Origin: Paenibacillus sp. Root52
GTDB lineage: Bacteria; Bacillota; Bacilli; Paenibacillales; Paenibacillaceae
NCBI RefSeq assembly: GCF_001426865.1
Contig: NZ_LMFO01000001.1
Location: 496,001 to 560,000 of the forward strand
Reading direction: 5' to 3'
DNA length: 64,000 nt
Below, in pieces: positions 28,449 through 36,834 of this stretch (its first letter is position 1; each line of letters starts with the position of its first letter). The notes below the pieces were generated by a model, which searched no databases, was not told where the DNA came from, and saw only the letters and a program-made list of their open reading frames with translations. The position numbers and the translations under genes were made by a program.

Positions 28449-29027
28449 ATGAATGACATACTTTTAGATTATATGAGTAGACTCACCTCGCTTAGCATCG
28501 AACAACAGGAAGCTATTCTAAATGAAATTCAAATAGAAGAGTTCAACAAAGGAAGTGTACTTATTCAACAAGGTGAAATTCCTACGAAATGCTTCTTTGT
28601 TATACGAGGATGTGTTAGACAATATTCAATCGATATGTCCGGGAGAGAATTTACCTCCAATTTTTATACAGAAGAACAGGCCATCGCATTATTTAACCAT
28701 CATAAGATTGATAAAGCTTCCGAATGTACTTTTGTGTGTGCTGAGGATTCCGTCCTGGTTGTTGGTGATCTTATGACAGAACAGGATATGTACTCGAAAT
28801 ACACCCAATTAGAATCCATGACTCGTCAGATGATCGAGCAGAGTTTTAGTGAGGTTCAAGAGAACTTTGCTGCGTTTATTGCTTCTTCACCAGAGGAACG
28901 TTTTAAGTCTCTTTTGGTCAAACGGCCTACGTTAATCGACCGGGTGCCACAACACCAATTAGCCAGCTACCTAGGTATGACCCCTGAATCACTAAGCCGA
29001 ATCAAAAAGAGAATGGATCAAGAATGA
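28449..29027 (+). CDS. Crp/Fnr-family transcriptional regulator
   Basis: The 192-residue protein has an N-terminal cyclic-nucleotide-binding-type jelly roll (about 10-125; FNKGSVLIQQGEIPTKCFFVIRGCVRQY). A C-terminal winged HTH (about 145-190; VPQHQLASYLGMTPESLSRIKKRM) follows. Two cysteines sit in the sensor domain, but no cysteine cluster for an iron-sulphur centre is present, so FNR-type oxygen sensing is unlikely. Start ATG follows AAAGGAGG. Its 3' end overlaps by 10 bp the end of a convergent DUF4386 gene, a likely functional neighbour. Confidence 0.9.
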   Translation: MNDILLDYMSRLTSLSIEQQEAILNEIQIEEFNKGSVLIQQGEIPTKCFFVIRGCVRQYSIDMSGREFTSNFYTEEQAIALFNHHKIDKASECTFVCAEDSVLVVGDLMTEQDMYSKYTQLESMTRQMIEQSFSEVQENFAAFIASSPEERFKSLLVKRPTLIDRVPQHQLASYLGMTPESLSRIKKRMDQE

Positions 29028-29764
29028 GAAGAGTTTGCTGGAGGATTGCTTTTCGTTCTTTTTTTACTTCCTCTATATATTAACCAAAGCGCGAAACTCA
29101 ACTCTCCAACGGTCATAGGTATAACCATGATCCTATTGATTATGTCTGTAACGTTCTTAACTGCTGGACCGACAAGTTCAAGGGAATGTATTACGAAGTA
29201 GCCAACAGACGCTAACAGAAGTAAGATCGCAATCCACTTAGGTGCCTCATCTGCCTTAAGAACCAAAATCCCGAGAACCATTAAATGTCCACCAAATACA
29301 ATTAAACCTACAGACCACACGTCCTGAAAATTTTGCAAATAGCTCATTATTTGTACTCTATGCGAAACTGCACTTTCCTCTGATACATGAACAAATTTCT
29401 TGGTCAGTGGGAGGATGAATATTAAATTTATTACGGCCCAGCCAAGTATGAGTGTGTAAACCAGACGGAGACTTGCGCATATGACTGCTAGTTTTTTATT
29501 CAGCTTCTTGAAGAAAAGATAGCAGGTATAGGTGACCGCAATATCACATAACCAAACGATGATCCAACCTACTATTTCTGCTGTATAAAGATTATTGTGC
29601 AGGAAAAGATTCTGTACTGTTTCTTCTGTATTGCTTGGTACAAGTAATTGGTTATGGGCATAACCATATGCAAAGCCCGCTGCAACAGCCATAAGCAGCA
29701 AAGCCAATCCCATAGTTAATGCTGCTACACGGCGATGTGGTGATATCTCCCATCCATTCTTCAT
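29018..29764 (-). CDS. DUF4386-family integral membrane protein
   Basis: The 248-residue protein has about six membrane segments and matches what is known of DUF4386: an RRVAALTMG start, paired helices, LRLVYTLILGWAVINL, and a positively charged tail (RGSKKRTKS). The function is unknown. It ends convergently inside the last codons of the Crp/Fnr-like gene, so the two transcripts overlap at their 3' ends; antisense interplay is possible. Confidence 0.8.
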   Translation of the reverse strand: MKNGWEISPHRRVAALTMGLALLLMAVAAGFAYGYAHNQLLVPSNTEETVQNLFLHNNLYTAEIVGWIIVWLCDIAVTYTCYLFFKKLNKKLAVICASLRLVYTLILGWAVINLIFILPLTKKFVHVSEESAVSHRVQIMSYLQNFQDVWSVGLIVFGGHLMVLGILVLKADEAPKWIAILLLLASVGYFVIHSLELVGPAVKNVTDIINRIMVIPMTVGELSFALWLIYRGSKKRTKSNPPANSSHS

Positions 29765-29875
29765 CTTGTAGCTACCCCCTTGAAGTGTACGAATATTATT
29801 AGTGTAATGGTGACTCAGGTGGTCTGCATTGACTTAAGTTAATGTTACAGATGAGAAGAGGTATTGTTTTGACAG

Positions 29876-29905
29876 GAATTGCGCTTGCATTTGCAGGCGC
29901 AATTC
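29876..29905 (+). other. Long hairpin in the leader of the oxidoreductase gene
   Basis: GAATTGCGC (29876-29884) is complementary to GCGCAATTC (29897-29905), with a nearly self-complementary TTGCATTTGCAG loop. The tail TTATATTCTTT is only partly T-rich. It may be a terminator, an attenuator or an operator. A hydrophobic reading frame through it (from 29842) is explained by this structure rather than by a real N-terminus. Confidence 0.5.
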
Positions 29906-29970
29906 TTATATTCTTTATTAAGCTGAACGTACACCAAAGAATGAAATATACATTATTGGGGGATTACAGG

Positions 29971-31407
29971 ATGATACGATGGGGAATTCTCGGGGCAGGG
30001 TATATCGCAACTCGGTTTGCCACTGCACTACAACACGAACCTAGCAGCAAACTATATGCTATTAGTGGCCGCAGTGAATCGAAGTTAAAAGATTTTGCAG
30101 ATAAATACGCAACAGATCGACAGTATGTATCACATGATGAGATGTTGTTAGACCCTAATGTGGATGCGATCTATCTCGCATTGCCTCATCACTTGCACCA
30201 TGAGTGGGCTATCAAAGCGTTGGAAGCAGGAAAGGCCGTATTATGTGAAAAGCCTGTATCGTTAAATCTGAAAGAAATGCAAGATATTGCAGAAATAGCT
30301 AGAAGCAAAAATGTTCTCTTTATGGAAGCTATGAAGCAACGCTTTGTGCCACTGTACATAGATCTGCGTCGAAGAGTGGAAGCGGGTGAAATTGGCACGA
30401 TCACTTCTATTCAAACGAGCTTTTGTAACCAAATGCCTGATGGAATGAACACATATCATGTTCAGCCAGGTCCTGGAGGTTCATTGTTAGATGTGGGCAC
30501 GTATTGTGCAAGTTGGATTGAAGATTTCTCCAGCGGGAGTATTAAACTTGAAACTGTAGCAGCAGCTCAGAAGGATTCAATAGATTATTATATTGATGCT
30601 AAGCTGCATGTAGGTCATGTCAACGCGCAATTAGAGTGTGCATTTGATCGCCAAAAGGAACGAAAAGTTGTGCTACAGGGAGAACGTGGAAGTATTGTTG
30701 TCGAGGATCTCCATCGGCCTGTCAGAATGCTCGTTCTTCGGGATGGTTATGAACCGGAGAAGGTTGAAATTCCTTATGAGTTTGACGATTTCTATAGTGA
30801 GATCCATCATTTCGTAGAATGTCTTAAGAATGGACGGACTGAAAGTGACATCATGTCACTGACCGCTTCTCTGCGCTGTGCTGAAATTCTGGATACCATC
30901 CGTGCGGGTCTGTCGTACACTCCAGAATGCTTAGACGTATTAAAGGAGCAAGAAGAGATACTTCGATATGACCATTTTGGAGCTGCAGAGGCTTTAAAGT
31001 TGGGAAATATCATTGCAGAACTAGCTAAGGAATACGATCGTGAGATTGCTGTTTCGATTATTAGAGAGAGTGACGAGCTTGTCTTGTTCCAATATATGAT
31101 GGATAGCAAGGCGCGGAAGAACATTAGTTATATGGAGGGAAAACGCAGAGCTGCTAAGTTAGTCGGGCACTCTAGTCTTTGGATGCACGTTGACCATGTC
31201 TTAAACAAGAAGTGGAATACAGAGATGGAGAATATACCTCACTACATTCCAACTGGTGGAGCTTTCCCGATTCGAGTACATGATGAGTGGGTCGCAACAC
31301 TTGCATTAAGCGGACTGCACGAAGGTAGAGATCATGAGCTTATCGTTCGGGCTTTGAGTAGAGCTCTTGAGAAGCAAGTTTCTGTTTTCCCTAGTGCCGC
31401 AATTTAA
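29971..31407 (+). CDS. Gfo/Idh/MocA-family oxidoreductase fused to a UPF0303 (HbpS-like) domain
   Basis: This 478-residue two-domain protein uses the ATG at 29971, which follows TTGGGGGATTACAGG; the frame is open from 29842 but that stretch runs through a hairpin and has no ribosome site. Residues 1 to about 325 form an NAD(P)-dependent sugar-type dehydrogenase: WGILGAGYIATRF nucleotide motif, CEKPVSLN catalytic Lys, GPGGSLLDVGTYCASW. Residues about 335-478 match UPF0303/HbpS-like proteins: LKEQEEILRYDHFG, MDSKARKNISYMEGKRRAA, PTGGAFPIRV, LSGLHEGRDHELI. These two are normally separate genes, and the joint at about 325-335 is in frame with no stop. Confidence 0.85.
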   Translation: MIRWGILGAGYIATRFATALQHEPSSKLYAISGRSESKLKDFADKYATDRQYVSHDEMLLDPNVDAIYLALPHHLHHEWAIKALEAGKAVLCEKPVSLNLKEMQDIAEIARSKNVLFMEAMKQRFVPLYIDLRRRVEAGEIGTITSIQTSFCNQMPDGMNTYHVQPGPGGSLLDVGTYCASWIEDFSSGSIKLETVAAAQKDSIDYYIDAKLHVGHVNAQLECAFDRQKERKVVLQGERGSIVVEDLHRPVRMLVLRDGYEPEKVEIPYEFDDFYSEIHHFVECLKNGRTESDIMSLTASLRCAEILDTIRAGLSYTPECLDVLKEQEEILRYDHFGAAEALKLGNIIAELAKEYDREIAVSIIRESDELVLFQYMMDSKARKNISYMEGKRRAAKLVGHSSLWMHVDHVLNKKWNTEMENIPHYIPTGGAFPIRVHDEWVATLALSGLHEGRDHELIVRALSRALEKQVSVFPSAAI

Positions 31408-31474
31408 GTTGTAGCGTAAGAGAAGCTTAAGACCTTGACTAGATACCAATAGAATCATAACAAGGAGTTTGCAA

Positions 31475-32011
31475 ATGAACGAAATCACAATAACGCCGCT
31501 TGTTGGGATCGGTCCTTTTCGGCTAGGAATGAGTAGGGAAGAGGTAGAGCAGACATTTCAGAAATTGGATCATTGGAGAGCAGATGATGGCATTCCCATG
31601 AATCCAAGCTATATCGAGATGTTATTTATGCGTGAACATTTCGAATATGATGCCGATGGTCGAGTAAAATTTATTCAACTGATCAATCCACAGTATTCGG
31701 GAGAGTTTCACGTTCCTTGCTTGTTTCAAGGGGTGGATGTATTCAAGGCGAAAGCTGAGGCATTGATTTATTCCCTTAGGGAAGATTATCCCACGGTCGG
31801 AGACCATGATCCAAAGACAGGATTTTCCTTTGCGATTCGAGCATTGGAACTGAGCTTCTGGCGAGAAGGATTTATGAATGATGACATCTTGAAAGATCCG
31901 GAGTTTCTGGAGATGAGTGAAGAGAATCAGGAGCTTGAGAAGAGGTATTTCCATTTTACGACTGTCTCAATTGGAGCACCAGGGTATTTCGAGTTCATGG
32001 ATAACGATTAG
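31475..32011 (+). CDS. Conserved hypothetical protein, 178 residues
   Basis: The soluble acidic protein starts at ATG 31475, 7 nt after AAGGAG; the TTG at 31469 is a poorer choice. It opens with PLVGIGPFRLGMSREEVEQTF, a phrase shared by many small Firmicute proteins of unknown role, some of them immunity-like. No membrane or signal segment is seen. It is a separate unit with its own terminator, 67 bp behind the oxidoreductase gene. Confidence 0.65.
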   Translation: MNEITITPLVGIGPFRLGMSREEVEQTFQKLDHWRADDGIPMNPSYIEMLFMREHFEYDADGRVKFIQLINPQYSGEFHVPCLFQGVDVFKAKAEALIYSLREDYPTVGDHDPKTGFSFAIRALELSFWREGFMNDDILKDPEFLEMSEENQELEKRYFHFTTVSIGAPGYFEFMDND

Positions 32012-32470
32012 TAGAAGTGTAAGATTAGAGAGTCAGTATCTAAAACTGAAGTTGCCTGATCATGATTAGAAAATGCAGATTTACAAACAAGTGGTAAGGG
32101 CGTTCCAATATGGAACGCTCTTTTTGGCTAACTTGAAGGACATGTGTGAACTATTTATGAGTTATAGAGCTGATTGAGCGAATGAAGTCCCTAAGACTCA
32201 GTTAATGATATGAAAATAGTCCTGGTATAGTATGTACTTTTTACGTAACAACGCTATCTACGTTCCGTGTGTGACAAATTAATCATGTTAAATACAAACT
32301 AAATAGGGAAAATACACCTATTAATAAGCTTCCTATTAATCACGATATAATATTGGAGTTGCCAAACGGAATGAGGGAGGTTTGTGAGTTATCCTTTTTA
32401 TTGAACGTGGATAGGAAGGGCGAGAAGACAACTCTATATACATAATTGAATATTGTGAGGAGAAAATAGA
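32012..32470. other. Long leader region of the beta-helix gene
   Basis: The 459-bp gap holds the terminator at 32098-32125 and then about 340 bp of AT-rich sequence. CCTATTAAT occurs twice in it about 17 bp apart around 32327-32345, ahead of a TATAAT-like box near 32346. No coding frame of note is present. Confidence 0.5.
32098..32125 (+). terminator. Terminator of the 31475 gene
   Basis: GCGTTCCA (32100-32107) pairs with TGGAACGC (32111-32118) around ATA, extended by two further pairs and followed by TTTTT. Confidence 0.85.
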
Positions 32471-33738
32471 GTGAAAAAAGGTATTCGTTTATTATTAATC
32501 AGTTGTATGTTTGCAGCGCGCTATGTATGAATCTATCTGTTTATGCAGATGGAGGGGTGAGTGCGTATTATGTCTCTCCTACGGGCAGTGATTCCAATCC
32601 AGGAACCGAGAGTGAACCTTTTAAGAGTATTATGAGGGCACAATCTGCCGTCTCATCTGGGGATACAGTGTACATCCGAGGTGGGGTATATAATGAGTTT
32701 GACATTGCGAGAACAGGGAGCAATTATTATTACGTTCATGATATCTCGAAAAGCGGGATAACCTATGAGGCATATCCTGGCGAGAGACCTGTATTTGATT
32801 TTAGACATGTATCCACGGATTTGCGCGTAGCAGCTTTTTATGTTGGCAATAACACTACGGGCATCACATTCAAAGGCTTTGATGTCATCGGCGTCAAGGT
32901 CGGAGAACAGGCACAATCGGAAGCCTTTCAGATTAGAGGACAAGCTGATTTTATAAACATTGCTGCTCATGATAATGAAGCTATTGGCTTTTATTATACA
33001 GGGTATGGGACAGGTACGGTACTGAATTCAGACGCATATAACAACATCGGGCCAACTCCGCTATCTTCTGGAAACATAGATGGGTTTGGTGCTCACGGAG
33101 GAGATGTTTCTTTCATTAACTCCCGTGCTTGGAACAACAGTGATGATGGGTTTGACAGCATTAGTTCAAAAGGCAATGTTACCTATGATCACTGCTGGTC
33201 ATTTGACCACAGGGGCAACCAGAACAAGATCGGTGACAAGAACGGTTTCAAAGTTGGTGGTTACGCTAGAAAAACCAGCGGCTTGCCAGATCCGTTGCCA
33301 GTTCATACTGTGAAATTTTCTCTTGCTGTTAATAATGGGGCAAATGGTTTTTACGCGAACCATCAGCCTGGTCAATCGGCTACTTGGACGAACAACACAG
33401 CATACAATAACAGTAGAGCCAATTTTGATATGTTGGAACGTGTTAGTCCGACAGATACAGCGGATATTCCGGGATATAGAGAGGTGCTGCATCATAACAT
33501 CGCGTTTATGGGGCGGGCGATTGTTAACGACAACCATGCGGCGGAGAATGTAACCCATAATTCTTGGTCGATTAACGGGGGGCTTGAGCTCACAGCAGAT
33601 GATTTTGTCAGTCTGGATACGTCTCAGCTATCTGCACCTAGGAAACCGGACGGTAGTTTACCAGATGTTACATTTATGAAGATTGCATCTTCTAGTCCGC
33701 TGTATCCTTATCAACTTGGCTATCTTGCTGATAAGTAA
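32471..33738 (+). pseudogene. Secreted right-handed beta-helix protein (pectate lyase family 9-like) with frameshifted signal peptide
   Basis: The main frame (32503-33738) encodes a parallel beta-helix protein with ADGGVSAYYVSPTGSDSNPGT, FKSIMRAQSAVSSGDTVYIRGGVY and repeated N-rich coils such as NNSDDGFDSISSKG, as in PL9 pectate lyases and DUF1565 proteins. It lacks a proper start. A GTG at 32471, well placed after GTGAGGAG, opens a signal peptide (VKKGIRLLLISCMF) in the other frame and stops at 32528. Adding one T to the TTT at 32510-32512 joins both into a normal signal peptide that ends SVYA before ADGG-type mature sequence. Either a recent one-base loss, phase variation or a sequencing error explains this. 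If intact, it would be secreted and might attack pectin. Confidence 0.75.
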
Positions 33739-33751
33739 AATGAAACCTGCC

Positions 33752-33790
33752 AAAAAACCGTTGGTCTTATTCAGGAGATCAGCGGTTTTT
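33752..33790 (+). terminator. Terminator of the beta-helix gene
   Basis: CCGTTGGTCT (33758-33767) pairs with AGATCAGCGG (33776-33785) with two G-T pairs, flanked by AAAAAA and TTTTT. It may work on both strands. Confidence 0.8.
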
Positions 33791-34008
33791 CTTATTTACA
33801 CATTTATCTATGCGGAATGAGAAAATCCCCGAGAATGGTACTTTATAAAAAGCATATTTATCCATATGAATTGTAATAGATATACTCTCTGTCGACATAT
33901 TAGCGTGATCATATAACATCGGTGATAATATATGAGCTTCATGGTAAATCATGATCCAAGAAGTTAGAATGGTGAGAGAATACGAATTTCGAAGAAGAGG
34001 TAATGATA

Positions 34009-34308
34009 ATGAACACACTCACATGGATTCAGAAGCGGTACGCTAAACACTGCAACGGGGACTGGGAACACTCATATGGTGTAAAAATTGAAACAGTGGA
34101 TAATCCGGGCTGGTCTGTTGAAATAGATTTAACGGATACTTATTTAGAAGATGTGCCTTTTGATGAAGTTGAAGAAGAGAGAAATGAAGAGGATTGGTTT
34201 TATTGTATTGTGAGAGATGGAATATTTCACGGTGCAGGAGGAGCAATGAATTTAGAAGAAATACTCAATTGTTTTAAAAATTGGGCTGCTCCTTTAGATG
34301 AAGATTAA
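34009..34308 (+). CDS. Imm53-family immunity protein, orphan
   Basis: The 99-residue protein matches the Imm53 pattern that I know from polymorphic-toxin loci: LTWIQKRYAKHCNGDWEH, YGVKIETVDNPGWSVEIDL, and FHGAGGAMNLEEIL near the end. ATG 34009 is chosen over 34003 because GAAGAGG lies 8 nt before it. Immunity proteins usually sit right after a large secreted toxin gene, but here the upstream neighbour is a beta-helix protein and the downstream one an acetyltransferase. It is thus an orphan, perhaps kept as protection against toxins from relatives. Confidence 0.8.
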   Translation: MNTLTWIQKRYAKHCNGDWEHSYGVKIETVDNPGWSVEIDLTDTYLEDVPFDEVEEERNEEDWFYCIVRDGIFHGAGGAMNLEEILNCFKNWAAPLDED

Positions 34309-34349
34309 CAACTTATCTCTTGAGATTCAACGTTAAGGAGGGGGAAGTA

Positions 34350-34742
34350 TTGCGTAAAGAAATCGTTGTTAATTTACCCATCAAGCCTAACGAAGTCCCA
34401 GCGCTAAGAGAATTGGTAGGTTGGGAGGGGCGTCACTCTGATTATCCCGTTTTATTTGAACGTTGCAATTTTTGGGCAGGTTTACGAGGAGATCAGGAGG
34501 AGTTAATCGCTTTTGGTTATATTTCAGGCATGGGATTGCAACATGGTTATATGGAAGATATCATTGTTCACCCGCAATATCAACGAACGGGTATTGGCCA
34601 AGCGTTAGTGACAGGATTACTCCAGGAAGCGGAACGAATTGGAATTGAGATCGTAACATTAACCTATGATGCTAAACATCATTCATTTTATGCAGACTGC
34701 GGATTCGTTCCTTGTTCAGGAGGGCTTTGGAGAAAAGAATGA
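34350..34742 (+). CDS. GNAT-family N-acetyltransferase
   Basis: The 130-residue protein starts at a TTG that follows AAGGAGGGGG with 5-nt spacing. The acetyl-CoA-binding motif A is seen as DIIVHPQYQRTGIGQALVTGLL, and the late FYADCGFVPCSGG fits the C-terminal strand of the fold. It begins 42 bp after the Imm53 gene and may share its message. Its substrate is unknown. Confidence 0.88.
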   Translation: MRKEIVVNLPIKPNEVPALRELVGWEGRHSDYPVLFERCNFWAGLRGDQEELIAFGYISGMGLQHGYMEDIIVHPQYQRTGIGQALVTGLLQEAERIGIEIVTLTYDAKHHSFYADCGFVPCSGGLWRKE

Positions 34743-34830
34743 AGCTGCCGACGGGTGGAAACAGATTCTAATTAAGTGTGATTATGTTAATCTGTATAAA
34801 GTAGACACCAAATAGAGAGAGGGATGTTAC

Positions 34831-35511
34831 TTGAAGAATAGAAGCATATTATATATTGAAGATAATGAGAAAATAGGTAGTTGGGTAAAAGAAGAATTGG
34901 AACAACAAGGATTTGCAGTTCAGTGGCTTCTCTCAGGTGAAGGAGCTGAAGAAGCAGTGAGTCAGCATGAAGTCGTTATTTTAGATATTATGTTACCCGG
35001 TTTAGATGGATTTACTGTGGGAAAACGATTAAAAAAGGCAGCTCCTACTGTTCCTATTCTATTGTTATCGGCTCGAACATCGATTGATGATAAGGTAGAT
35101 GGTCTACAATTTGCTGATGACTATTTAACGAAGCCATTCCACACGGAAGAATTAGTTGCAAGATTAAAAGTGTTAATCCGTCGAGGGGGGACAACATATT
35201 CTGAACGAATTTCATTAGGTAACCATATTGAAGTCGATCCAGCATGCCAAATGGTATTTAACAAAGACACAGGGGAAGAAATTATATTGACAGGAAGGCA
35301 GCATCAGATTTTAATGTATTTCTTACGCCATCCTAATCAAGTGTTACCAAAAGAACAAATCTATGAAGCAATTTGGCAAGAAGCATACATAACCGGTGAT
35401 AAAACACTAATGGTACATATCCGTCGACTGCGTCAAAAGCTGGAACGTAATCCAGATTCCCCGGAGATTATTGAAACGCTGAAGGGAATAGGCTATCGGG
35501 TGAAACAATGA
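34831..35511 (+). CDS. OmpR/PhoB-family response regulator
   Basis: The 226-residue regulator starts at TTG 34831 after AGAGAGGGA. The receiver domain (about 4-115) has IEDNE acidic residues, phospho-acceptor Asp52 in ILDIMLPGLDG and Lys101 in LTKPF. The C-terminal winged-helix domain (about 125-225) contains LTGRQHQILMYFLRHPNQVLPKEQIYEAIW and VHIRRLRQKL. Its stop overlaps the ATG of the sensor kinase by 4 bp (ATGA), so the two are translationally coupled. Confidence 0.95.
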   Translation: MKNRSILYIEDNEKIGSWVKEELEQQGFAVQWLLSGEGAEEAVSQHEVVILDIMLPGLDGFTVGKRLKKAAPTVPILLLSARTSIDDKVDGLQFADDYLTKPFHTEELVARLKVLIRRGGTTYSERISLGNHIEVDPACQMVFNKDTGEEIILTGRQHQILMYFLRHPNQVLPKEQIYEAIWQEAYITGDKTLMVHIRRLRQKLERNPDSPEIIETLKGIGYRVKQ

Positions 35512-36524
35512 AACAGAATAGATCATTATTTCGCAATTACCTAAGAGGACATTTTCTCTTTATTTTTTTGCCTCCGCTGCTGCTGTTATTCTTCTCTATG
35601 TTTGTTAATTTCTCTATCGATGGTCAGGAGCTTAATACTCTAAATCCAATATTCGTTATGCTCTTTTTATTTGGTTTTATTATTGTCGCATTTGTTGCCA
35701 TTTCATGGCTGTTCTTCTTCCGACTTCGCAATCGTCTCACACGCTTACAGGAAGTCATGTCATTTGCAGCAGATCATCATTCATTCCCTACACCAGTATC
35801 TGTTCAAATGGATCGTATGGATGAAATAGACCAGTTAGGAAGTTCTTTTAATTGGATGATTGAGCAGCTTGAAGACAGTCGTAAGCGAGAATATGAAGAG
35901 CAGTTATTGCGCCAACGACTCATTGCCAATTTATCTCACGATTTACGTACGCCACTGACGATTTTGAGAGGACATGTCACCAGACTAAACAAAGAATCCA
36001 TAAGTCTAGAAGGACAACACTCGTTAACAGAAATGAATCATACGATTACAAGAGTTGGCGTACTCATGGATGATTTGCTTTCCTACACGTTGCTAACATC
36101 AGAGAAATATCCTTTTGAGCCTGCTTCAACAGATATTGTACGTTTAGTTAGAGCATCTGTTGCTGCATGGTATACCGTATTTGAAGAAAAAGAGATACTG
36201 CTTGAAGTCGATTTACCGACGGAGCAAACTTTTTATTGGGATGCAGATCCAAAATGGATGTCACGGGTTCTGGATAATTTGTTTCAGAATATTCTTCGAC
36301 ATGCAGCAGAGGGGAAATATGCTCACATTGTGGTTGATGTAGCTCAAGAACAAATCATCGTTGCAGACCGAGGGCCAGGTATGAATAACTCTTCTTATGA
36401 GGGTGGAGCAGGTATTGGCTTATCTACTGCAAATTATATGTTGAACAAAATGAATCTAAAAGCTGACTTTATATCTAATGAGGATTATGGCACAAAAGTA
36501 ATTATTGGTAGAGCTGAGCAGTGA
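35508..36524 (+). CDS. Sensor histidine kinase partner of the OmpR-type regulator
   Basis: The 338-residue membrane kinase has two membrane segments (about 15-34 and 47-71) with only a short outer loop, so it probably senses within the membrane or through a partner. A HAMP-like linker follows, then HisKA with His144 in NLSHDLRTPLTILRGH. The ATPase domain has NLFQNILRHA, DRGPGM and GGAGIGLSTANYML. No ABC transporter is adjacent; the direct neighbours give no clue to the signal. A strong terminator follows 28 bp downstream. Confidence 0.95.
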   Translation: MKQNRSLFRNYLRGHFLFIFLPPLLLLFFSMFVNFSIDGQELNTLNPIFVMLFLFGFIIVAFVAISWLFFFRLRNRLTRLQEVMSFAADHHSFPTPVSVQMDRMDEIDQLGSSFNWMIEQLEDSRKREYEEQLLRQRLIANLSHDLRTPLTILRGHVTRLNKESISLEGQHSLTEMNHTITRVGVLMDDLLSYTLLTSEKYPFEPASTDIVRLVRASVAAWYTVFEEKEILLEVDLPTEQTFYWDADPKWMSRVLDNLFQNILRHAAEGKYAHIVVDVAQEQIIVADRGPGMNNSSYEGGAGIGLSTANYMLNKMNLKADFISNEDYGTKVIIGRAEQ

Positions 36525-36551
36525 AGCGTACGATGTGTAATTTAAACATAA

Positions 36552-36591
36552 AAAGAAGAGGCACTTTGATCATTCAAGGTGCCTCTTCTTT
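36552..36591 (+). terminator. Terminator of the two-component operon
   Basis: GAAGAGGCAC (36555-36564) pairs with GTGCCTCTTC (36579-36588), extended on both sides to about 18 bp, with A and T flanks. It is probably bidirectional. Confidence 0.88.
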
Positions 36592-36678
36592 GTCATGATA
36601 TCTTATTTAAGTGTAATCTCCATAGGAAATGGTCAAAGTAGACCGCGCAATCTACTGTCCAAAAGACAAAAAAATAAA

Positions 36679-36716
36679 TTGAACGCGAAAAAACGCTGTG
36701 ATATAATCAACAGCGT
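36679..36716 (+). promoter_or_regulatory. Consensus promoter with dyad over the -10, upstream of the HelD-like gene
   Basis: TTGAAC (36679-36684), 17 bp, TATAAT (36702-36707) is an excellent vegetative promoter. ACGCTGTGAT (36693-36702) and ATCAACAGCGT (36706-36716) form a dyad with one extra base, centred on the -10. This is a natural place for a repressor, or the start of a transcript hairpin. Confidence 0.7.
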
Positions 36717-36834
36717 CATTGATAAATTAGTCCGTGTTTGTATTCATCATTATTCCTAATCTTAGTATACATCTGGAATTTGAGTTTGTCAATGCTCTTT
36801 TTTGACCTAAAAAATGGGAAAAGGGTGGTTAGGG

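Larger units (their letters stand above)
36525..36834. other. Intergenic region between the sensor kinase and the HelD-like gene
   Basis: The 310-bp gap holds a terminator (36552-36591), a consensus promoter with a dyad (36679-36716) and an AT-rich leader of about 120 bp before the next start. No further coding frame is visible. Confidence 0.6.

Noticed and set aside
29842-29970. Apparent N-terminal membrane helix on the Gfo/Idh/MocA fusion protein
   Set aside because: The segment is encoded by a palindromic hairpin region, has no ribosome site, and the family starts at the Rossmann strand encoded from 29971.
32397-32420. Short leader peptide before the beta-helix gene
   Set aside because: A GTG after GGGAGG gives only six codons before a stop, and nothing marks an attenuation system.
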